Source: Schlesneria sp. (GTDB lineage: Bacteria; Planctomycetota; Planctomycetia; Planctomycetales; Planctomycetaceae). Taken from it: a DNA stretch of 53,968 nt. The notes beneath the pieces are model-generated. The model was not told the DNA's origin. It ran no database searches and was given only the letters and a program-made list of their open reading frames with translations. Position 1 is the first letter of the stretch. Each line of letters begins with the position of its first letter. A program made the translations under genes and the position numbers. The DNA lies in the NCBI GenBank assembly GCA_028291515.1, contig JAQGHU010000095.1, positions 1 to 53,968 on the forward strand, given 5' to 3'. This document shows, in pieces, positions 26,141 to 35,226 of this stretch.

Positions 26141-27253
26141 ATGCAACCTCGACGAATCTTCTCTTGTGCAATCGCTGGCTGGTTGTTGTCGATGTCTGTG
26201 GGACAAGCGGCCGAATGGGGTCTGAAGGAAGGTGATCCGGCGATCAAGTCAGCCACGGCACTCGCCTTTGGTCCCGACGGGATCGTGTTCGTGGGCGATG
26301 CCAAGGGCGCTGCGATCTTTGCGATTGGCACGGGCGACACCAAGGGCGATGCCGCGAAGGCCGAGCAAAACGTCGCGAACTTGAACGGCGAAGTGGCCAA
26401 GACGCTGGGCACGACTGCCGACAAGATCACGATCAACGATCTGGCTGTGAATCCGCTGACGGGCAATGTGTTTGTCGCCGTCACCAAAGGCCAGGGAGCC
26501 GACGCCGTTCCCGCATTGGTCAAAGTCGACGCGTCGGGCAAGCTGTCCGAAGTCTCGCTGAAGAAGATTGCTTTCCAGAAGGCCGAGTTGGCCGACGCTC
26601 CCGAAGATAAAGAAGTGAATCGCAACGGTCGCACGTCGAACCCGCGCAACGATGCGATCACCGATCTGGCCTATGCCGAAGGCAAGGTCTATGTCTCAGG
26701 CCTGGCTGCCGGACAATCGCCGTCCAGCGTTCATCAGATTCCATTCCCGTTCTCTGACGGCGTCAATGGGACCAGCGTCGAAATCTACCATGCGGCTCAC
26801 GGTCGCAGCGAGGACACCTCCGCGATTCGTACGTTCGTGCCATTGAACATCAATGGCGAAGCCAGCTTGCTGGCTGGATTCATCTGCACGCCGCTGGTGA
26901 AGTTCCCGATCGACACTTTGAAGCCCGGCACGAAGACCAAGGGGACGACGGTCGCCGAACTGGGCAACCGCAACAAGCCACTCGACATGATCACCTATCA
27001 GAAGGACGGCAAGACCTTCTTGCTGATGTCGAACTCGGCCCGTGGCGTGATGAAGATCAGCACCGAAAACATCGCCAAGAACGAAGGCCTGACGACGCCA
27101 GTCACTGGTGGCGGTACCGCCGGTCAGTCGTTCGAAACGATCAAGGAACTCGATGGCGTCGTGCAATTGGATCGTCTGAACGATACGCACGCAGTCATTC
27201 TAGTTCAGTCGGGGACCGCTTCGCAGGATCTGCGAACGGTCTCGCTGCCATAG
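26141..27253 (+). CDS. Secreted propeller-like protein, hypothetical
   Basis: A 370-residue exported protein. The signal peptide MQPRRIFSCAIAGWLLSMSV ends near GQA/AEW, and AAGGA lies upstream of ATG 26141. The mature part shows repeated strand motifs of beta-propellers (ATALAFGPDGIVFVGDAKG; NDLAVNPLTGNVFVAVTKG; ITDLAYAEGKVYVSGLA), suggesting five to seven blades. No catalytic motif is evident. From memory similar proteins are common in planctomycetes without known role. A strong terminator-like hairpin follows. Confidence 0.7.
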   Translation: MQPRRIFSCAIAGWLLSMSVGQAAEWGLKEGDPAIKSATALAFGPDGIVFVGDAKGAAIFAIGTGDTKGDAAKAEQNVANLNGEVAKTLGTTADKITINDLAVNPLTGNVFVAVTKGQGADAVPALVKVDASGKLSEVSLKKIAFQKAELADAPEDKEVNRNGRTSNPRNDAITDLAYAEGKVYVSGLAAGQSPSSVHQIPFPFSDGVNGTSVEIYHAAHGRSEDTSAIRTFVPLNINGEASLLAGFICTPLVKFPIDTLKPGTKTKGTTVAELGNRNKPLDMITYQKDGKTFLLMSNSARGVMKISTENIAKNEGLTTPVTGGGTAGQSFETIKELDGVVQLDRLNDTHAVILVQSGTASQDLRTVSLP

Positions 27254-27283
27254 TCGTCGTGACTGAAGCTTGATTGTGAGTTC

Positions 27284-27328
27284 ACATCACCTCATCGTGT
27301 GTCACACGCTGAGGTGATGTCGTTTCTT
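27284..27328 (+). terminator. Strong hairpin terminator
   Basis: An 11-bp perfect stem, ACATCACCTCA at 27284-27294 with its complement at 27310-27320, encloses a second perfect 6-bp stem (CGTGTG / CACACG). The tail is CGTTTCTT. This is the likely end of the transcript of the secreted protein gene that stops at 27253. Confidence 0.7.
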
Positions 27329-27382
27329 GGCCTGTATCGCCACGATCGATCTAAGTAGCCAGAGACATGGGAGAGCCAGAAG

Positions 27383-27772
27383 ATGCCAAGTCTGACGCGA
27401 CGCGCTGCCCTATTTCTATTTGCCGCATCTCTCGGACCGGGATATCTGCTGTGTCTCGCACAAGGACCACAAACGCCACCGGCCAAGAAATCCACCGCGG
27501 TTCCACAGTCACTGTTCGGCGCGGGACCGATCGAGCCGCTGCGGGATATGGCGGGGCAAGTGACAGTGGTCTTGCGCGAACTCAATTCGGACGGGAAACG
27601 CTTCGTCTTCGGCAGTCTGGTCGGATTGGATGGCCATTGGGTCGTTGTTCGCCAGGATTTCATCGGTGCCGACGAGAAGCCTTCCGAGTTTCAATGGATT
27701 CCGGTGAAAAACATCGAACGAATGGTCCAAACGACGGTGCATCCTGAACGTTTGAAACCAAGCTCGAAGTAA
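27383..27772 (+). CDS. Small secreted protein, hypothetical
   Basis: A 129-residue protein with a signal peptide (MPSLTRRAALFLFAASLGP, to about LCLAQG). A Pro/Lys-rich stretch is followed by a small beta domain of about 75 residues (VTVVLRELNSDGKRFVFGSL; GLDGHWVVVRQDFIG; EFQWIPVKNIERMV). I recognise no family. It has its own intergenic space after the upstream terminator and is followed by a palindromic repeat pair. Confidence 0.65.
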   Translation: MPSLTRRAALFLFAASLGPGYLLCLAQGPQTPPAKKSTAVPQSLFGAGPIEPLRDMAGQVTVVLRELNSDGKRFVFGSLVGLDGHWVVVRQDFIGADEKPSEFQWIPVKNIERMVQTTVHPERLKPSSK

Positions 27773-27791
27773 GCGTTCCGGCCGCTTTTCC

Positions 27792-27926
27792 CGTCATTCC
27801 CGCGCAGGCGGGAATCCAGTATATTCGCAGCGAATCATCACCATCCAAAGTCACCGGACGAGAACGTGGTTCCGACATTGATAAATTAGCACGACTCGCT
27901 GGATTCCCGCCTGCGCGGGAATGACG
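27792..27926. repeat. dRS3-like inverted pair, copy 1
   Basis: Perfect 28-bp arms at 27792-27819 and 27899-27926 surround a 79-nt spacer. Each arm contains the 20-mer ATTCCCGCGCAGGCGGGAAT or its complement, itself a palindrome matching the neisserial dRS3 pattern ATTCCC-N8-GGGAAT. It lies between the small secreted gene and the 3' end of oxyR. Confidence 0.9.
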
Positions 27927-27995
27927 CGCTAGTGGGCTCCCGATCGCACTGGCATGCGTCCAAGTCAAGTTATTCGCGTGCCAACTCAGCGCGGT

Positions 27996-28865
27996 TCACT
28001 TGAAACACCGGACTAAGCGTTTGAACGCCTGGCTGATCTGGCTTTGGAAGCGATAAGGGTTCGACACGAGCACGATCTTGCGAGTCGGTTTTGGGCCTGC
28101 CAGCGATCGATAGAGCCGCCGGTGGCTGGTGTCCAACTTGGCTGCCATTACCGGGACCAGGCTGACTCCGTGATTAAGCGAGACCAGTTCCTGCACCGTC
28201 GCCAGTTGGCTGGTTCGTTCGACAGAGACCGGGTGAAACGACTTCTGCTGGCAGAACGACAGCACGTTGCCCGTCAGGCAGTGCGTTTCGCCCAGCAGCA
28301 CGAACGGCAGCGACTCGATATCCGCGATCCGAATCTGCTTCTTATCGCGTAGAGGATGATCGGTCGACATCACCAGCAGCAGTTCCTCTTCGAACAGATC
28401 CTCCACGTCGAAGTACTTCGCATCGATTGGCCGAGCCAGAATCGCCGCGTCGATTTCTCCGTCGGAAAGTTGCTTCAGAAGTCGCTCGGTCGTGTCTTCC
28501 TGAACGATGACTGTCGCCCGCGGATATTGACTGCCGAACTCTTTCAATAGTTCTGGTAACAAAAAAGGAGCGATCGTGGGAATCGCAGCGATGCGCAGTC
28601 TTCCGTCATCGCCGTCGGTGAACTCGGCCGTCGCGTCCTCAACCAGCGAGAGAATCTGTCTCGCCTTTGCATGCAGTCGTTGTCCGGCGTCGGTCAGCGA
28701 AACTCGTTTCGTCTGACGTTCAAAGATCGGCTGGCCAAGCTCTTCTTCCAGGCGCGCCACGGATCGACTGAACGCCGGTTGCGAAAGTCCCACCGCTTCG
28801 GCAGCACGCGTAAAGTTGCCGACTTCTGCCAGCTTCAGAACATGTCGTAACTGATCCAATTCCAT
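27996..28865 (-). CDS. oxyR: OxyR-type LysR-family peroxide regulator
   Basis: A 289-residue LysR-type regulator. The N-terminal helix-turn-helix is [20 protein letters not shown] through [20 protein letters not shown]. In the effector domain Cys196 and Cys205 lie in [14 protein letters not shown]. Their spacing equals that of Cys199 and Cys208 of Escherichia coli OxyR, which form the peroxide-sensing disulfide. ATG 28865 is chosen as the usual LysR start; the frame extends upstream without support. It is divergent from katA-dps, which it probably activates in response to hydrogen peroxide. An inverted repeat in the shared promoter region is a candidate operator. Confidence 0.9.
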   Translation of the reverse strand: MELDQLRHVLKLAEVGNFTRAAEAVGLSQPAFSRSVARLEEELGQPIFERQTKRVSLTDAGQRLHAKARQILSLVEDATAEFTDGDDGRLRIAAIPTIAPFLLPELLKEFGSQYPRATVIVQEDTTERLLKQLSDGEIDAAILARPIDAKYFDVEDLFEEELLLVMSTDHPLRDKKQIRIADIESLPFVLLGETHCLTGNVLSFCQQKSFHPVSVERTSQLATVQELVSLNHGVSLVPVMAAKLDTSHRRLYRSLAGPKPTRKIVLVSNPYRFQSQISQAFKRLVRCFK

Positions 28866-28896
28866 GATATTTGCCCTGGATGTCACCATGCACAGT

Positions 28897-28924
28897 ATGC
28901 ATCGATGACATTCTAACGATGCAT
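28897..28924. promoter_or_regulatory. Candidate OxyR operator between oxyR and katA
   Basis: ATGCATCG at 28897-28904 and CGATGCAT at 28917-28924 form a perfect inverted repeat with a 12-nt spacer, 31 bp upstream of the oxyR start and 84 bp upstream of katA. LysR regulators bind dyads of this type in divergent promoter regions. The bases do not obviously match the enterobacterial OxyR consensus, so the assignment rests on position and symmetry only. Confidence 0.45.
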
Positions 28925-29008
28925 TGGACAGATTTCTCAATCCAGCGACAATTGGCTTCGTTGAGAATCGAAAGCCACGCAACGTCTCCCAAGCTGAAGG
29001 GCAAAGTC

Positions 29009-30472
29009 ATGAACGACAATTCGAACCAGAACCCACCGTTGACCACGACCGCGGGGGCACCCGTTTCAGACAACCAGAATGCGCTGACTGCCGGGCCGCG
29101 CGGACCGGTGCTGATGCAGGATTACCAGTTAATGGAGAAACTGGCTCATCAAAATCGCGAGCGGATTCCCGAGCGAACGGTACACGCTAAAGGCTGGGGT
29201 GCGTTCGGAACGTTTACCGTGACAAACGATATCACCCGGTACACGAAGGCGGCAATCTTTTCCTCGGTCGGCAAACAGACCCAGATGCTGACTCGATTCT
29301 CAACCGTGGCGGGCGAAGCGGGGGCGGCCGATGCCGAACGCGATGTACGCGGGTTCGCGTTGAAGTTCTACACGGAGCAGGGGAACTGGGATCTGGTTGG
29401 CAACAACACCCCGGTCTTCTTCATCCGCGATCCTCATAAGTTTCCGGACTTCATCCACACGCAAAAGCGACATCCGCGCTCAAACCTGCGTTCATCCACC
29501 GCGGCTTGGGACTTCTGGTCGTTGTCGCCCGAATCGCTGCATCAAGTCACGATCCTGTTCTCCGATCGCGGCCTGCCGACCGATACGCGTCATATGAATG
29601 GCTATGGCAGTCACACCTATAGCTTGCTGAACGAGAACAACGAACGATTCTGGGCGAAGTTTCATTTCAAGACGATGCAAGGACATCGGCACTACACGAA
29701 TGCCGAAGCAGCGGCCATCGTCGGGCAAACTCGCGAGTCCTATCAGGAAGATCTGTTCGGCTCAATCGAACGACGCGACTTCCCGCGCTGGCACTGTTTC
29801 ATTCAGGTGATGCCGGAAACCGATGCCAACCAAACACCCTACAACCCGTTCGATGTCACCAAGGTCTGGCCGCATGGGGACTATCCGTTGATCGAAGTCG
29901 GCATCATGGAGTTGAACCGTAACCCGGACAACTACTATGCGCAGATTGAGCAAGCGGCATTCTCGCCGTCGAACATCGTGCCGGGGATCAGCTTCTCACC
30001 CGACAAGATGCTGCAGGCGCGGATCTTCGCCTACGCCGATGCTCATCGGTACCGACTGGGAACTCACTACGAATCGATCCCGGTGAACGCCCCGAAGTGC
30101 CCGGTGCATCACTATCACAAAGACGGACCGATGCGATTCTTCGAGAACTCACCGAATCCCGATGCCTACTACGAACCGAACTCGTTCCACGGTCCTGTCG
30201 AACAACCGAACTTCGCCGAGCCGCCGCTGAAAATTGACGGCGATGCCGCGCGCTACGATCATCGCATCGGCAACGACGACTTCTCGCAACCGCGAGCACT
30301 ATTCAATCTGTTCGATGCCGAGCAGAAGCAGCGACTGTTTAAGAACATGTCAGAATCGATGGCCAGCGTTCCCACTGAGATTGTCGAGCGACAACTGGGA
30401 CTGCTGGAGCAGGTCCATCCCGAGTATGCCGCTGGCGTTCGCAATGCGTTATCGCTGACGCGACCCGCATGA
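29009..30472 (+). CDS. katA: Monofunctional haem catalase, small-subunit type
   Basis: A 487-residue catalase that dismutates hydrogen peroxide. The distal His59 is in [13 protein letters not shown], and the distal Asn in [14 protein letters not shown]. Phe/Arg side motifs follow, and the proximal haem ligand Tyr342 is in [14 protein letters not shown]. Length and the short C-terminus place it in clade 3, which binds NADPH. ATG 29009 is chosen because it aligns with the family start; the open frame continues upstream into the promoter region. It lies 39 bp upstream of dps and is presumably controlled by the divergent OxyR. Confidence 0.96.
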   Translation: MNDNSNQNPPLTTTAGAPVSDNQNALTAGPRGPVLMQDYQLMEKLAHQNRERIPERTVHAKGWGAFGTFTVTNDITRYTKAAIFSSVGKQTQMLTRFSTVAGEAGAADAERDVRGFALKFYTEQGNWDLVGNNTPVFFIRDPHKFPDFIHTQKRHPRSNLRSSTAAWDFWSLSPESLHQVTILFSDRGLPTDTRHMNGYGSHTYSLLNENNERFWAKFHFKTMQGHRHYTNAEAAAIVGQTRESYQEDLFGSIERRDFPRWHCFIQVMPETDANQTPYNPFDVTKVWPHGDYPLIEVGIMELNRNPDNYYAQIEQAAFSPSNIVPGISFSPDKMLQARIFAYADAHRYRLGTHYESIPVNAPKCPVHHYHKDGPMRFFENSPNPDAYYEPNSFHGPVEQPNFAEPPLKIDGDAARYDHRIGNDDFSQPRALFNLFDAEQKQRLFKNMSESMASVPTEIVERQLGLLEQVHPEYAAGVRNALSLTRPA

Positions 30473-30511
30473 GTCGTTACAATCTGCGGCGACTCTTACC
30501 AAGGAATAACG

Positions 30512-30988
30512 ATGAATCCGACCAAGAATGATTTGCCTCTCGAAATTCGCTCGAAGCTGTGTCAGTTCATGAATGAACGACTGGCTGATTTGATCGACCT
30601 GCAGTTGCAGACAAAGCAAGCGCATTGGAATGTCAAAGGCCCCCAGTTCATCGCCTTGCACGAACTGTTCGATGACATCGCCGGTGAACTGCCGGAACAT
30701 GTCGACACTCTGGCCGAACGAATTGTCGCGCTCGGTGGCATTGCCGAAGGGACGTTGGCACCCATCAGTTCGCGAACCAAGCTGGCCGCCTATCCGCTGA
30801 CCATCACCAGCGGCAAAGACCACGTCGAAGCGCTCTCAACGGCACTCGCCGCGACCGGAAAGCTGATGCGAGCCGCCATCGATCACTCAAACGAACTGGG
30901 TGATGCCGACGCCGCAGACATCTTCACCGCGATCTCACGCGATCTTGATAAGAAGCTCTGGTTCGTCGAAGCGCATCTGCAGGGCTAA
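30512..30988 (+). CDS. dps: Dps-family ferritin-like protein
   Basis: A 158-residue mini-ferritin that forms dodecamers, oxidises ferrous iron with hydrogen peroxide and shields DNA. The ferroxidase-centre signature is visible: KQAHWNVKGPQFIALHELFDD and the acidic ELPEHVDTLAER. The lysine-containing N-terminus is short. A good ribosome-binding site, AAGGAATAACG, precedes ATG 30512. The position directly after katA and opposite oxyR indicates a peroxide-induced operon that removes both peroxide and free iron. Confidence 0.93.
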   Translation: MNPTKNDLPLEIRSKLCQFMNERLADLIDLQLQTKQAHWNVKGPQFIALHELFDDIAGELPEHVDTLAERIVALGGIAEGTLAPISSRTKLAAYPLTITSGKDHVEALSTALAATGKLMRAAIDHSNELGDADAADIFTAISRDLDKKLWFVEAHLQG

Positions 30989-31020
30989 TGAACCGTAGCG
31001 GGCAGCATTTTCCTAGCGCC

Positions 31021-31202
31021 GTGCCACTGGTTGGCCGCTTCGGACAACCAGTGCGATTGTTATCGCCGTGTTAAATGACGGCGCGGCTTCTTCTTCCTGG
31101 CTATTCGATTGGGTGCCTCTTTCGGGACACGTCGATTCGGACAGACCATCATGGTCAAATCACGTCGGCACTGGTTGTCCGAAGCGGCCAACGGAGTGGC
31201 AC
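31021..31202. repeat. 33/34-bp inverted repeat after dps
   Basis: Arms 31021-31053 and 31169-31202 are complements apart from one inserted base. They share TTGGCCGCTTCGGACAACCA, around a 115-nt spacer. The left arm is itself partly palindromic (ACTGGTTG ... CAACCAGT). The gap 30989-31282 holds no gene. Confidence 0.75.
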
Positions 31203-31282
31203 GTCTCTCGTAGCAGGAAGCGGGATGCCACCGACTGGTGAAGACCCAAGCTCTTGGCGAGATTGGCTACGAAGCCGACAGG

Positions 31283-32365
31283 CTAACCTTCCATCCACAT
31301 GATCGCGCCCTCTTTGTCCTGGTTCCGGATGACCGTCGCGATCTCGCGACGAGCCTGATCCGCCTTGGAGGGGGTGACTCCCGAGAGCAGTTCCATTTCT
31401 TCGGTCAGCGCCAGCCGAACACGTTCGGACAGGTTCTTCATGATCTTCTCACGTAGATCGTCGGGCGCGGTCTTCAGCGCCATCGCGACGATCTTTTGTT
31501 CCAACTGCCCCAACAGCTTCTGGACCGATCGATCCTCGATTCTCAGCACGTCCGTGTAGTCGTACATCAAGTCGTCGACTTTGGCGGCCAGTTCGGGATC
31601 GCGTTCGGCCAGCGTTTCCATCAGGCGGATTTTTTCTTCACGTTCGACGGTCTGCAGGATGCCGATCAAAGTTGTCACGCGGCGGTCTGTCCGGGCGACG
31701 GCCGCCGGGTTGACCGTCCGGCAAACATCCAACACGCGCTGCAGCACGCGGCCCACGATCGCGGAACTGATCTGGATCTTGTCGGCCATCATCAGGAAGA
31801 CGTTCTGTCGCTGCTCGGCTGGGAGCAGTTCCAGCACCTTGCCGCTCAGTTCGGCGGGCAACTGCTTCAGCACCGTCGCGATCATGCGCGGTGTTTCGGC
31901 CTTGAGCGCGGCACCAAGGACTGCCGGAGGAACCTTTTTCAATGAGGTCACTTCAGCACAGATCGCAGCGTCCTCGGGATCCTCGGCCGGCGGCGGCAGC
32001 ATGTTCGGATCTTGCTGCGCTGTCGGTGGCGGAGCTGTTGGCGCAGCAGCCTCGGGGGTCGGGTTCTCATTCGAAGCAGACGAACCGCCTGGATGCTGAC
32101 TCGATTGCAACTGTTGCTGCAGGACGGGGGCACCCATGACAGCGGCCTGAACATCCTGCTGCAGTTCTCGGAACTCTTGCAGCACTTGTTCGGTCAGCGC
32201 GGTAAAGTCTTTTCGCTTCGTCACGGCCGAGACGATCGGTCGCAGTTTGCCTGCGAACTCGGGCCCCAGCATCTCAAACACCTTGTCCAAAGCTTTCGGA
32301 TCAAGTCGAGCCAGCAGGGTGGCTGCTTTATCAAGGTTGGTGATAGGGGCGGGGGCCTGAGCCAT
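31283..32365 (-). CDS. FliG-like flagellar switch protein
   Basis: A 360-residue protein with FliG middle and C-terminal domains. The middle domain shows ETPRMIATVLKQLPAELSGK, a variant of the EHPQ motif. The C-terminal domain shows EDRSVQKLLGQLEQKIVAMA. By alignment with E. coli FliG, torque-related K264, R281, D288 and D289 correspond to K298, R315, E322 and E323; R297 is replaced by Thr. A Pro/Gln/Ala-rich linker at about 88-130 separates an unusual N-terminal region, which retains DKAATLLARLDPKALDKVF of FliG_N. No other flagellar gene is in the window. It may be the organism's only FliG or a paralogue. Confidence 0.82.
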   Translation of the reverse strand: MAQAPAPITNLDKAATLLARLDPKALDKVFEMLGPEFAGKLRPIVSAVTKRKDFTALTEQVLQEFRELQQDVQAAVMGAPVLQQQLQSSQHPGGSSASNENPTPEAAAPTAPPPTAQQDPNMLPPPAEDPEDAAICAEVTSLKKVPPAVLGAALKAETPRMIATVLKQLPAELSGKVLELLPAEQRQNVFLMMADKIQISSAIVGRVLQRVLDVCRTVNPAAVARTDRRVTTLIGILQTVEREEKIRLMETLAERDPELAAKVDDLMYDYTDVLRIEDRSVQKLLGQLEQKIVAMALKTAPDDLREKIMKNLSERVRLALTEEMELLSGVTPSKADQARREIATVIRNQDKEGAIMWMEG

Positions 32366-32516
32366 TTCAAAATCTGCTTTCGACAGTCCCGGAAGCGACG
32401 CCGGTCGCCGGTCTCACTAAAATCCAGACGAGATGTAGCATTCTCTGGCAATCTGGGGAAGATGAGCTCTGACCATATTCAAGGGCCGACGCGATGTTGA
32501 CGTCCCCTTTTCCGCG

Positions 32517-32603
32517 CGTCATTCCCGCGCAGGCGGGAATCCAGCGAGTGATGGAACGCTGTCGATGCGGAAGAACTGGATTCCCGCCTGCGCGGGAATG
32601 ACG
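32517..32603. repeat. dRS3-like inverted pair, copy 2
   Basis: Perfect 28-bp arms at 32517-32544 and 32576-32603 are identical to those at 27792 and 27899 but enclose only a 31-nt spacer of unrelated sequence. The pair sits in the divergent region between the FliG-like gene and the small membrane protein gene, so it did not replace a terminator. Confidence 0.9.
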
Positions 32604-32634
32604 GAAACGTCGGGCCCACGTAACGGCAACAGCC

Positions 32635-32979
32635 ATGACAGATCAGCCACCGAACCCCGAGATTGAGGCCGCACGATTGCGGTCGAATGCCGAAGCGGCC
32701 GACGCGAGTTGGGCCGGCGTTGTAACGGCGTTAGTGGGAACGATCGCGATTCTGGTAACCGCGATGCTGGTTGACACGACAAAAAACCAGGACATGGTCG
32801 TGATCATTCTGATTTCGTCGGGATGCGGCTGCTTCTGGTTGCCGATCGGCCTTCTATCCGGCTGGTTGGCTCATAAATGCTTTGCGGGAACCGATTTCCC
32901 GCCGTCGTTTGTCGCCGTTATTTTGGCCTCCATCGGAATGCTATCGACCTTGGGCTGGGGATTTGTAGCGGTGCTATGA
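32635..32979 (+). CDS. Small three-helix membrane protein, hypothetical
   Basis: A 114-residue protein with a polar N-terminus (MTDQPPNPEIEAARLRSNAE) and three hydrophobic segments: VVTALVGTIAILVTAML, MVVIILISSGCGCFWLPIGL and FVAVILASIGMLSTLGWGFV. ATG 32635 lies 31 bp after the repeat pair. I recognise no family. It is unlikely to be a shadow because the opposite strand and other frames are poorer. Confidence 0.6.
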   Translation: MTDQPPNPEIEAARLRSNAEAADASWAGVVTALVGTIAILVTAMLVDTTKNQDMVVIILISSGCGCFWLPIGLLSGWLAHKCFAGTDFPPSFVAVILASIGMLSTLGWGFVAVL

Positions 32980-33069
32980 GGCTAAATTATTCGAAATCAA
33001 AAACTGGCCGATTGACGACGTGGGTCCGTGGGATACATTATCTACTGGATCACCCAACAAGGGAAATTG

Positions 33070-33561
33070 ATGCACGCCCGCCATTCGCGACCTCACACCG
33101 CCAGACGATGGCTGTCCTTTTTCGGACGGTTGGCGCTGATTGTGTCGCTGTGGAATGGCCCGATTCCGCTGGTGCATGCTCACAGCGCGGATGTCGACGA
33201 AGCGGCCGCAACCGAGACATTTACGGGGCATCTGGCCCACTATCACTCCGATGTCACCATCAATTCTCACATCGATTTTGGGTGGCATTGGCATCTGATT
33301 CCGAAGCCAGCGCACCACCCCGGCGAGGAATCGCAGGATTGCCCCTGTCCGTTTTGCCCGCAGGACTCTCAGGACAGCCAGCTTCAGACTCAGCCGATCG
33401 CTAGTCCGTTGAACGTCGCCACTGCCTGCACGGTCACCACGTGGTTGTCGAGCTTTCCGGAAGTCGGTCCTCGACTGAAGCCGACTGCGTCGACGCAATT
33501 TCTCGATACGTATCTGGGCTCGGTCTCGCTGGGAACACTGTTGCGCGTTGCGCGTTGCTGA
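33070..33561 (+). CDS. His-rich secreted protein upstream of metal efflux genes
   Basis: A 163-residue protein with a signal-anchor (RRWLSFFGRLALIVSLWNGP) ending near HAHSADVD. The mature part is rich in histidine (HLAHYHSDVTINSHIDFGWH, then KPAHHPGEE) and has a CPCPFC cluster, both suited to binding metal ions in the periplasm. ATG 33070 is preserved by AGGGAAATT upstream; an in-frame start at 33028 is less likely. It lies 173 bp upstream of the efflux adaptor, so it probably serves as a metal-binding accessory. I know no named family. Confidence 0.65.
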   Translation: MHARHSRPHTARRWLSFFGRLALIVSLWNGPIPLVHAHSADVDEAAATETFTGHLAHYHSDVTINSHIDFGWHWHLIPKPAHHPGEESQDCPCPFCPQDSQDSQLQTQPIASPLNVATACTVTTWLSSFPEVGPRLKPTASTQFLDTYLGSVSLGTLLRVARC

Positions 33562-33734
33562 TCTCGCAGACATTCTGAGCGTTTGATTCACGGTGCTTCT
33601 CACCCGAATCTTTCTGCATTGGTTCCTCAAGGCCAATCGCCCGACAACATGGCAATTTGCCAGTCGAACTCCGTCCTGCTGGGTCTGCTCCAGACACCTT
33701 GGACGTGAAGTTCCTGCAGAGACGGAGTTTCATC

Positions 33735-35168
33735 GTGAAACGGAAATTGATGACGGCAGTCGTTCTATTGTGTGCTACCGCTGGGGTCGCTGGTGGCTAT
33801 CACCTGCTGACGACTCATCCTGAAGTCGGCGCCGAGGAAAAGCCGACCACGGCCGTTCGTCGTGATCACGTCACGTTGACAGATGCGAAGCTGGCGGCAG
33901 CGAAGATCCAGGTCGCCGCTGTCGAACAGCGAACACTGAACCCGGTGCGAACGGTGCCGGGGCGGATCGAATACAACGGCACACGGCACGTGTCGGTGAA
34001 ATCTCCCGCCGACGGGTTGGTTCAGAAAATGGCCGTCACCGTCGGTGATCGTGTGGAAGCAGGACAACTGCTGGCCGTTGTGAACAGCCCCGAATTGGGC
34101 GAGCGTCGCGCCGATGTCTTGAAGCAGCAGGCCGATCTCGAATTGGCTCGACGCGACCGCGACTGGTGGCGGTCAATCCAGACGAACCTGATTGATCTGA
34201 TGGCAAAATTGAAGCGGCCACAAGAGATCGCATCGCTCGAAGAAGAGTTCCAGGATCGTATCCTGGGAGACTATCGCCGCGATATTTTCTCGGCCTATTC
34301 CAAGTTCCGCACGGCAGAAGCCATCAATGCCAACTTGAAACCGTTGAGCGGCGGCGTCATCAGTCAGCGAATGGTCCTGGAACAAGCCTCGACGCGGGAT
34401 TCTGCTTCGGCCACATTTCAGGCGGCGTGCGAGCAGGCCACCTTCGATGCTCGACAAAAAGTTGGCAAGGCCGACTCGATGTTTGATGACGCTTCGCGCC
34501 GGCTGGCCGTGGCTCGGCAGCGATTGACCTGGTTGACGGGTCAATCGCCAGATCAGATCGGCGACCTCTCCAAAGAGGAGACGCTCAGCACCTGGCCAGT
34601 GGTCGCCCCGTTTTCGGCCACGGTCGAGGAATTGATCGTTGCGGCCACCGAACGAGTTCGCCTCGGAGAAGATATTCTAGTTCTGGCCGATACCAGCAAA
34701 CTGTGGGTTCAAGCCGATATTCGTGATAAGGACTGGTCGGCGTTGAAGCTGTCTCCCGGTCAAAAGATTCAGGTTCAAACACCCGCTCTACCAGATACGA
34801 CGCTGGAATCGACGATTGCCTTCATCGGTCGCACGGTGAATCAAGAGACGCGCGCGACGCCTGTCGTGGCAGACATCTCAAATGCAGATCGCTTGTTGAA
34901 GCCGGGCATGTTCGTGCGCGTCCTGCTCCCCGACGGGCCGGCGGTCGAAACGATTGCCGTGCCTGAGTCGGCCGTGGTGCGGAGCGAAGGTCGAACCTAC
35001 GTCTTCGTCGCGACTAGCAAGCACGAATTCACGCCGCGCGATGTGACATTGGGCATGACCGTCGACCCCTGGGTCGAAGTAAAAGCGGGATTAGCGGTGG
35101 GAGATCAGATCGCGATCAGCGGAACGTTTTTGCTGAAGTCCGAAATGCTCTTGGAACCCGAGGAATGA
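33735..35168 (+). CDS. RND efflux periplasmic adaptor (HlyD/CusB-like)
   Basis: A 477-residue membrane-fusion protein linking the inner-membrane pump to an outer-membrane channel. GTG 33735 is preferred because GAGACGGAG precedes it and a hydrophobic segment (LMTAVVLLCATAGVAGGYHL) follows; other in-frame starts exist at 33657, 33705 and 33750. The lipoyl halves are visible as VSVKSPADGLVQKMAVTVGD and WPVVAPFSATVEELIVAATE, with a long coiled-coil hairpin between them (about 110-270). The beta-barrel contains TSKLWVQADIRDKDW. CusB-type methionine ligands are not seen, which fits a divalent-cation pump. It lies 58 bp before the pump gene. Confidence 0.88.
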   Translation: MKRKLMTAVVLLCATAGVAGGYHLLTTHPEVGAEEKPTTAVRRDHVTLTDAKLAAAKIQVAAVEQRTLNPVRTVPGRIEYNGTRHVSVKSPADGLVQKMAVTVGDRVEAGQLLAVVNSPELGERRADVLKQQADLELARRDRDWWRSIQTNLIDLMAKLKRPQEIASLEEEFQDRILGDYRRDIFSAYSKFRTAEAINANLKPLSGGVISQRMVLEQASTRDSASATFQAACEQATFDARQKVGKADSMFDDASRRLAVARQRLTWLTGQSPDQIGDLSKEETLSTWPVVAPFSATVEELIVAATERVRLGEDILVLADTSKLWVQADIRDKDWSALKLSPGQKIQVQTPALPDTTLESTIAFIGRTVNQETRATPVVADISNADRLLKPGMFVRVLLPDGPAVETIAVPESAVVRSEGRTYVFVATSKHEFTPRDVTLGMTVDPWVEVKAGLAVGDQIAISGTFLLKSEMLLEPEE

Positions 35169-35226
35169 TCTTGGGTTTGTTCGTGCATCTCTTTCTTCCG
35201 CTCGCTTCTTACAACTAAAGCCCATC

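Noticed and set aside
28871-29008. N-terminal extension of the catalase reading frame
   Set aside because: It covers the oxyR-katA promoter region and the family starts near ATG 29009.
33028-33069. Upstream start for the His-rich protein
   Set aside because: The extension would place 14 residues before a well-formed signal segment; ATG 33070 has the better ribosome-binding site.
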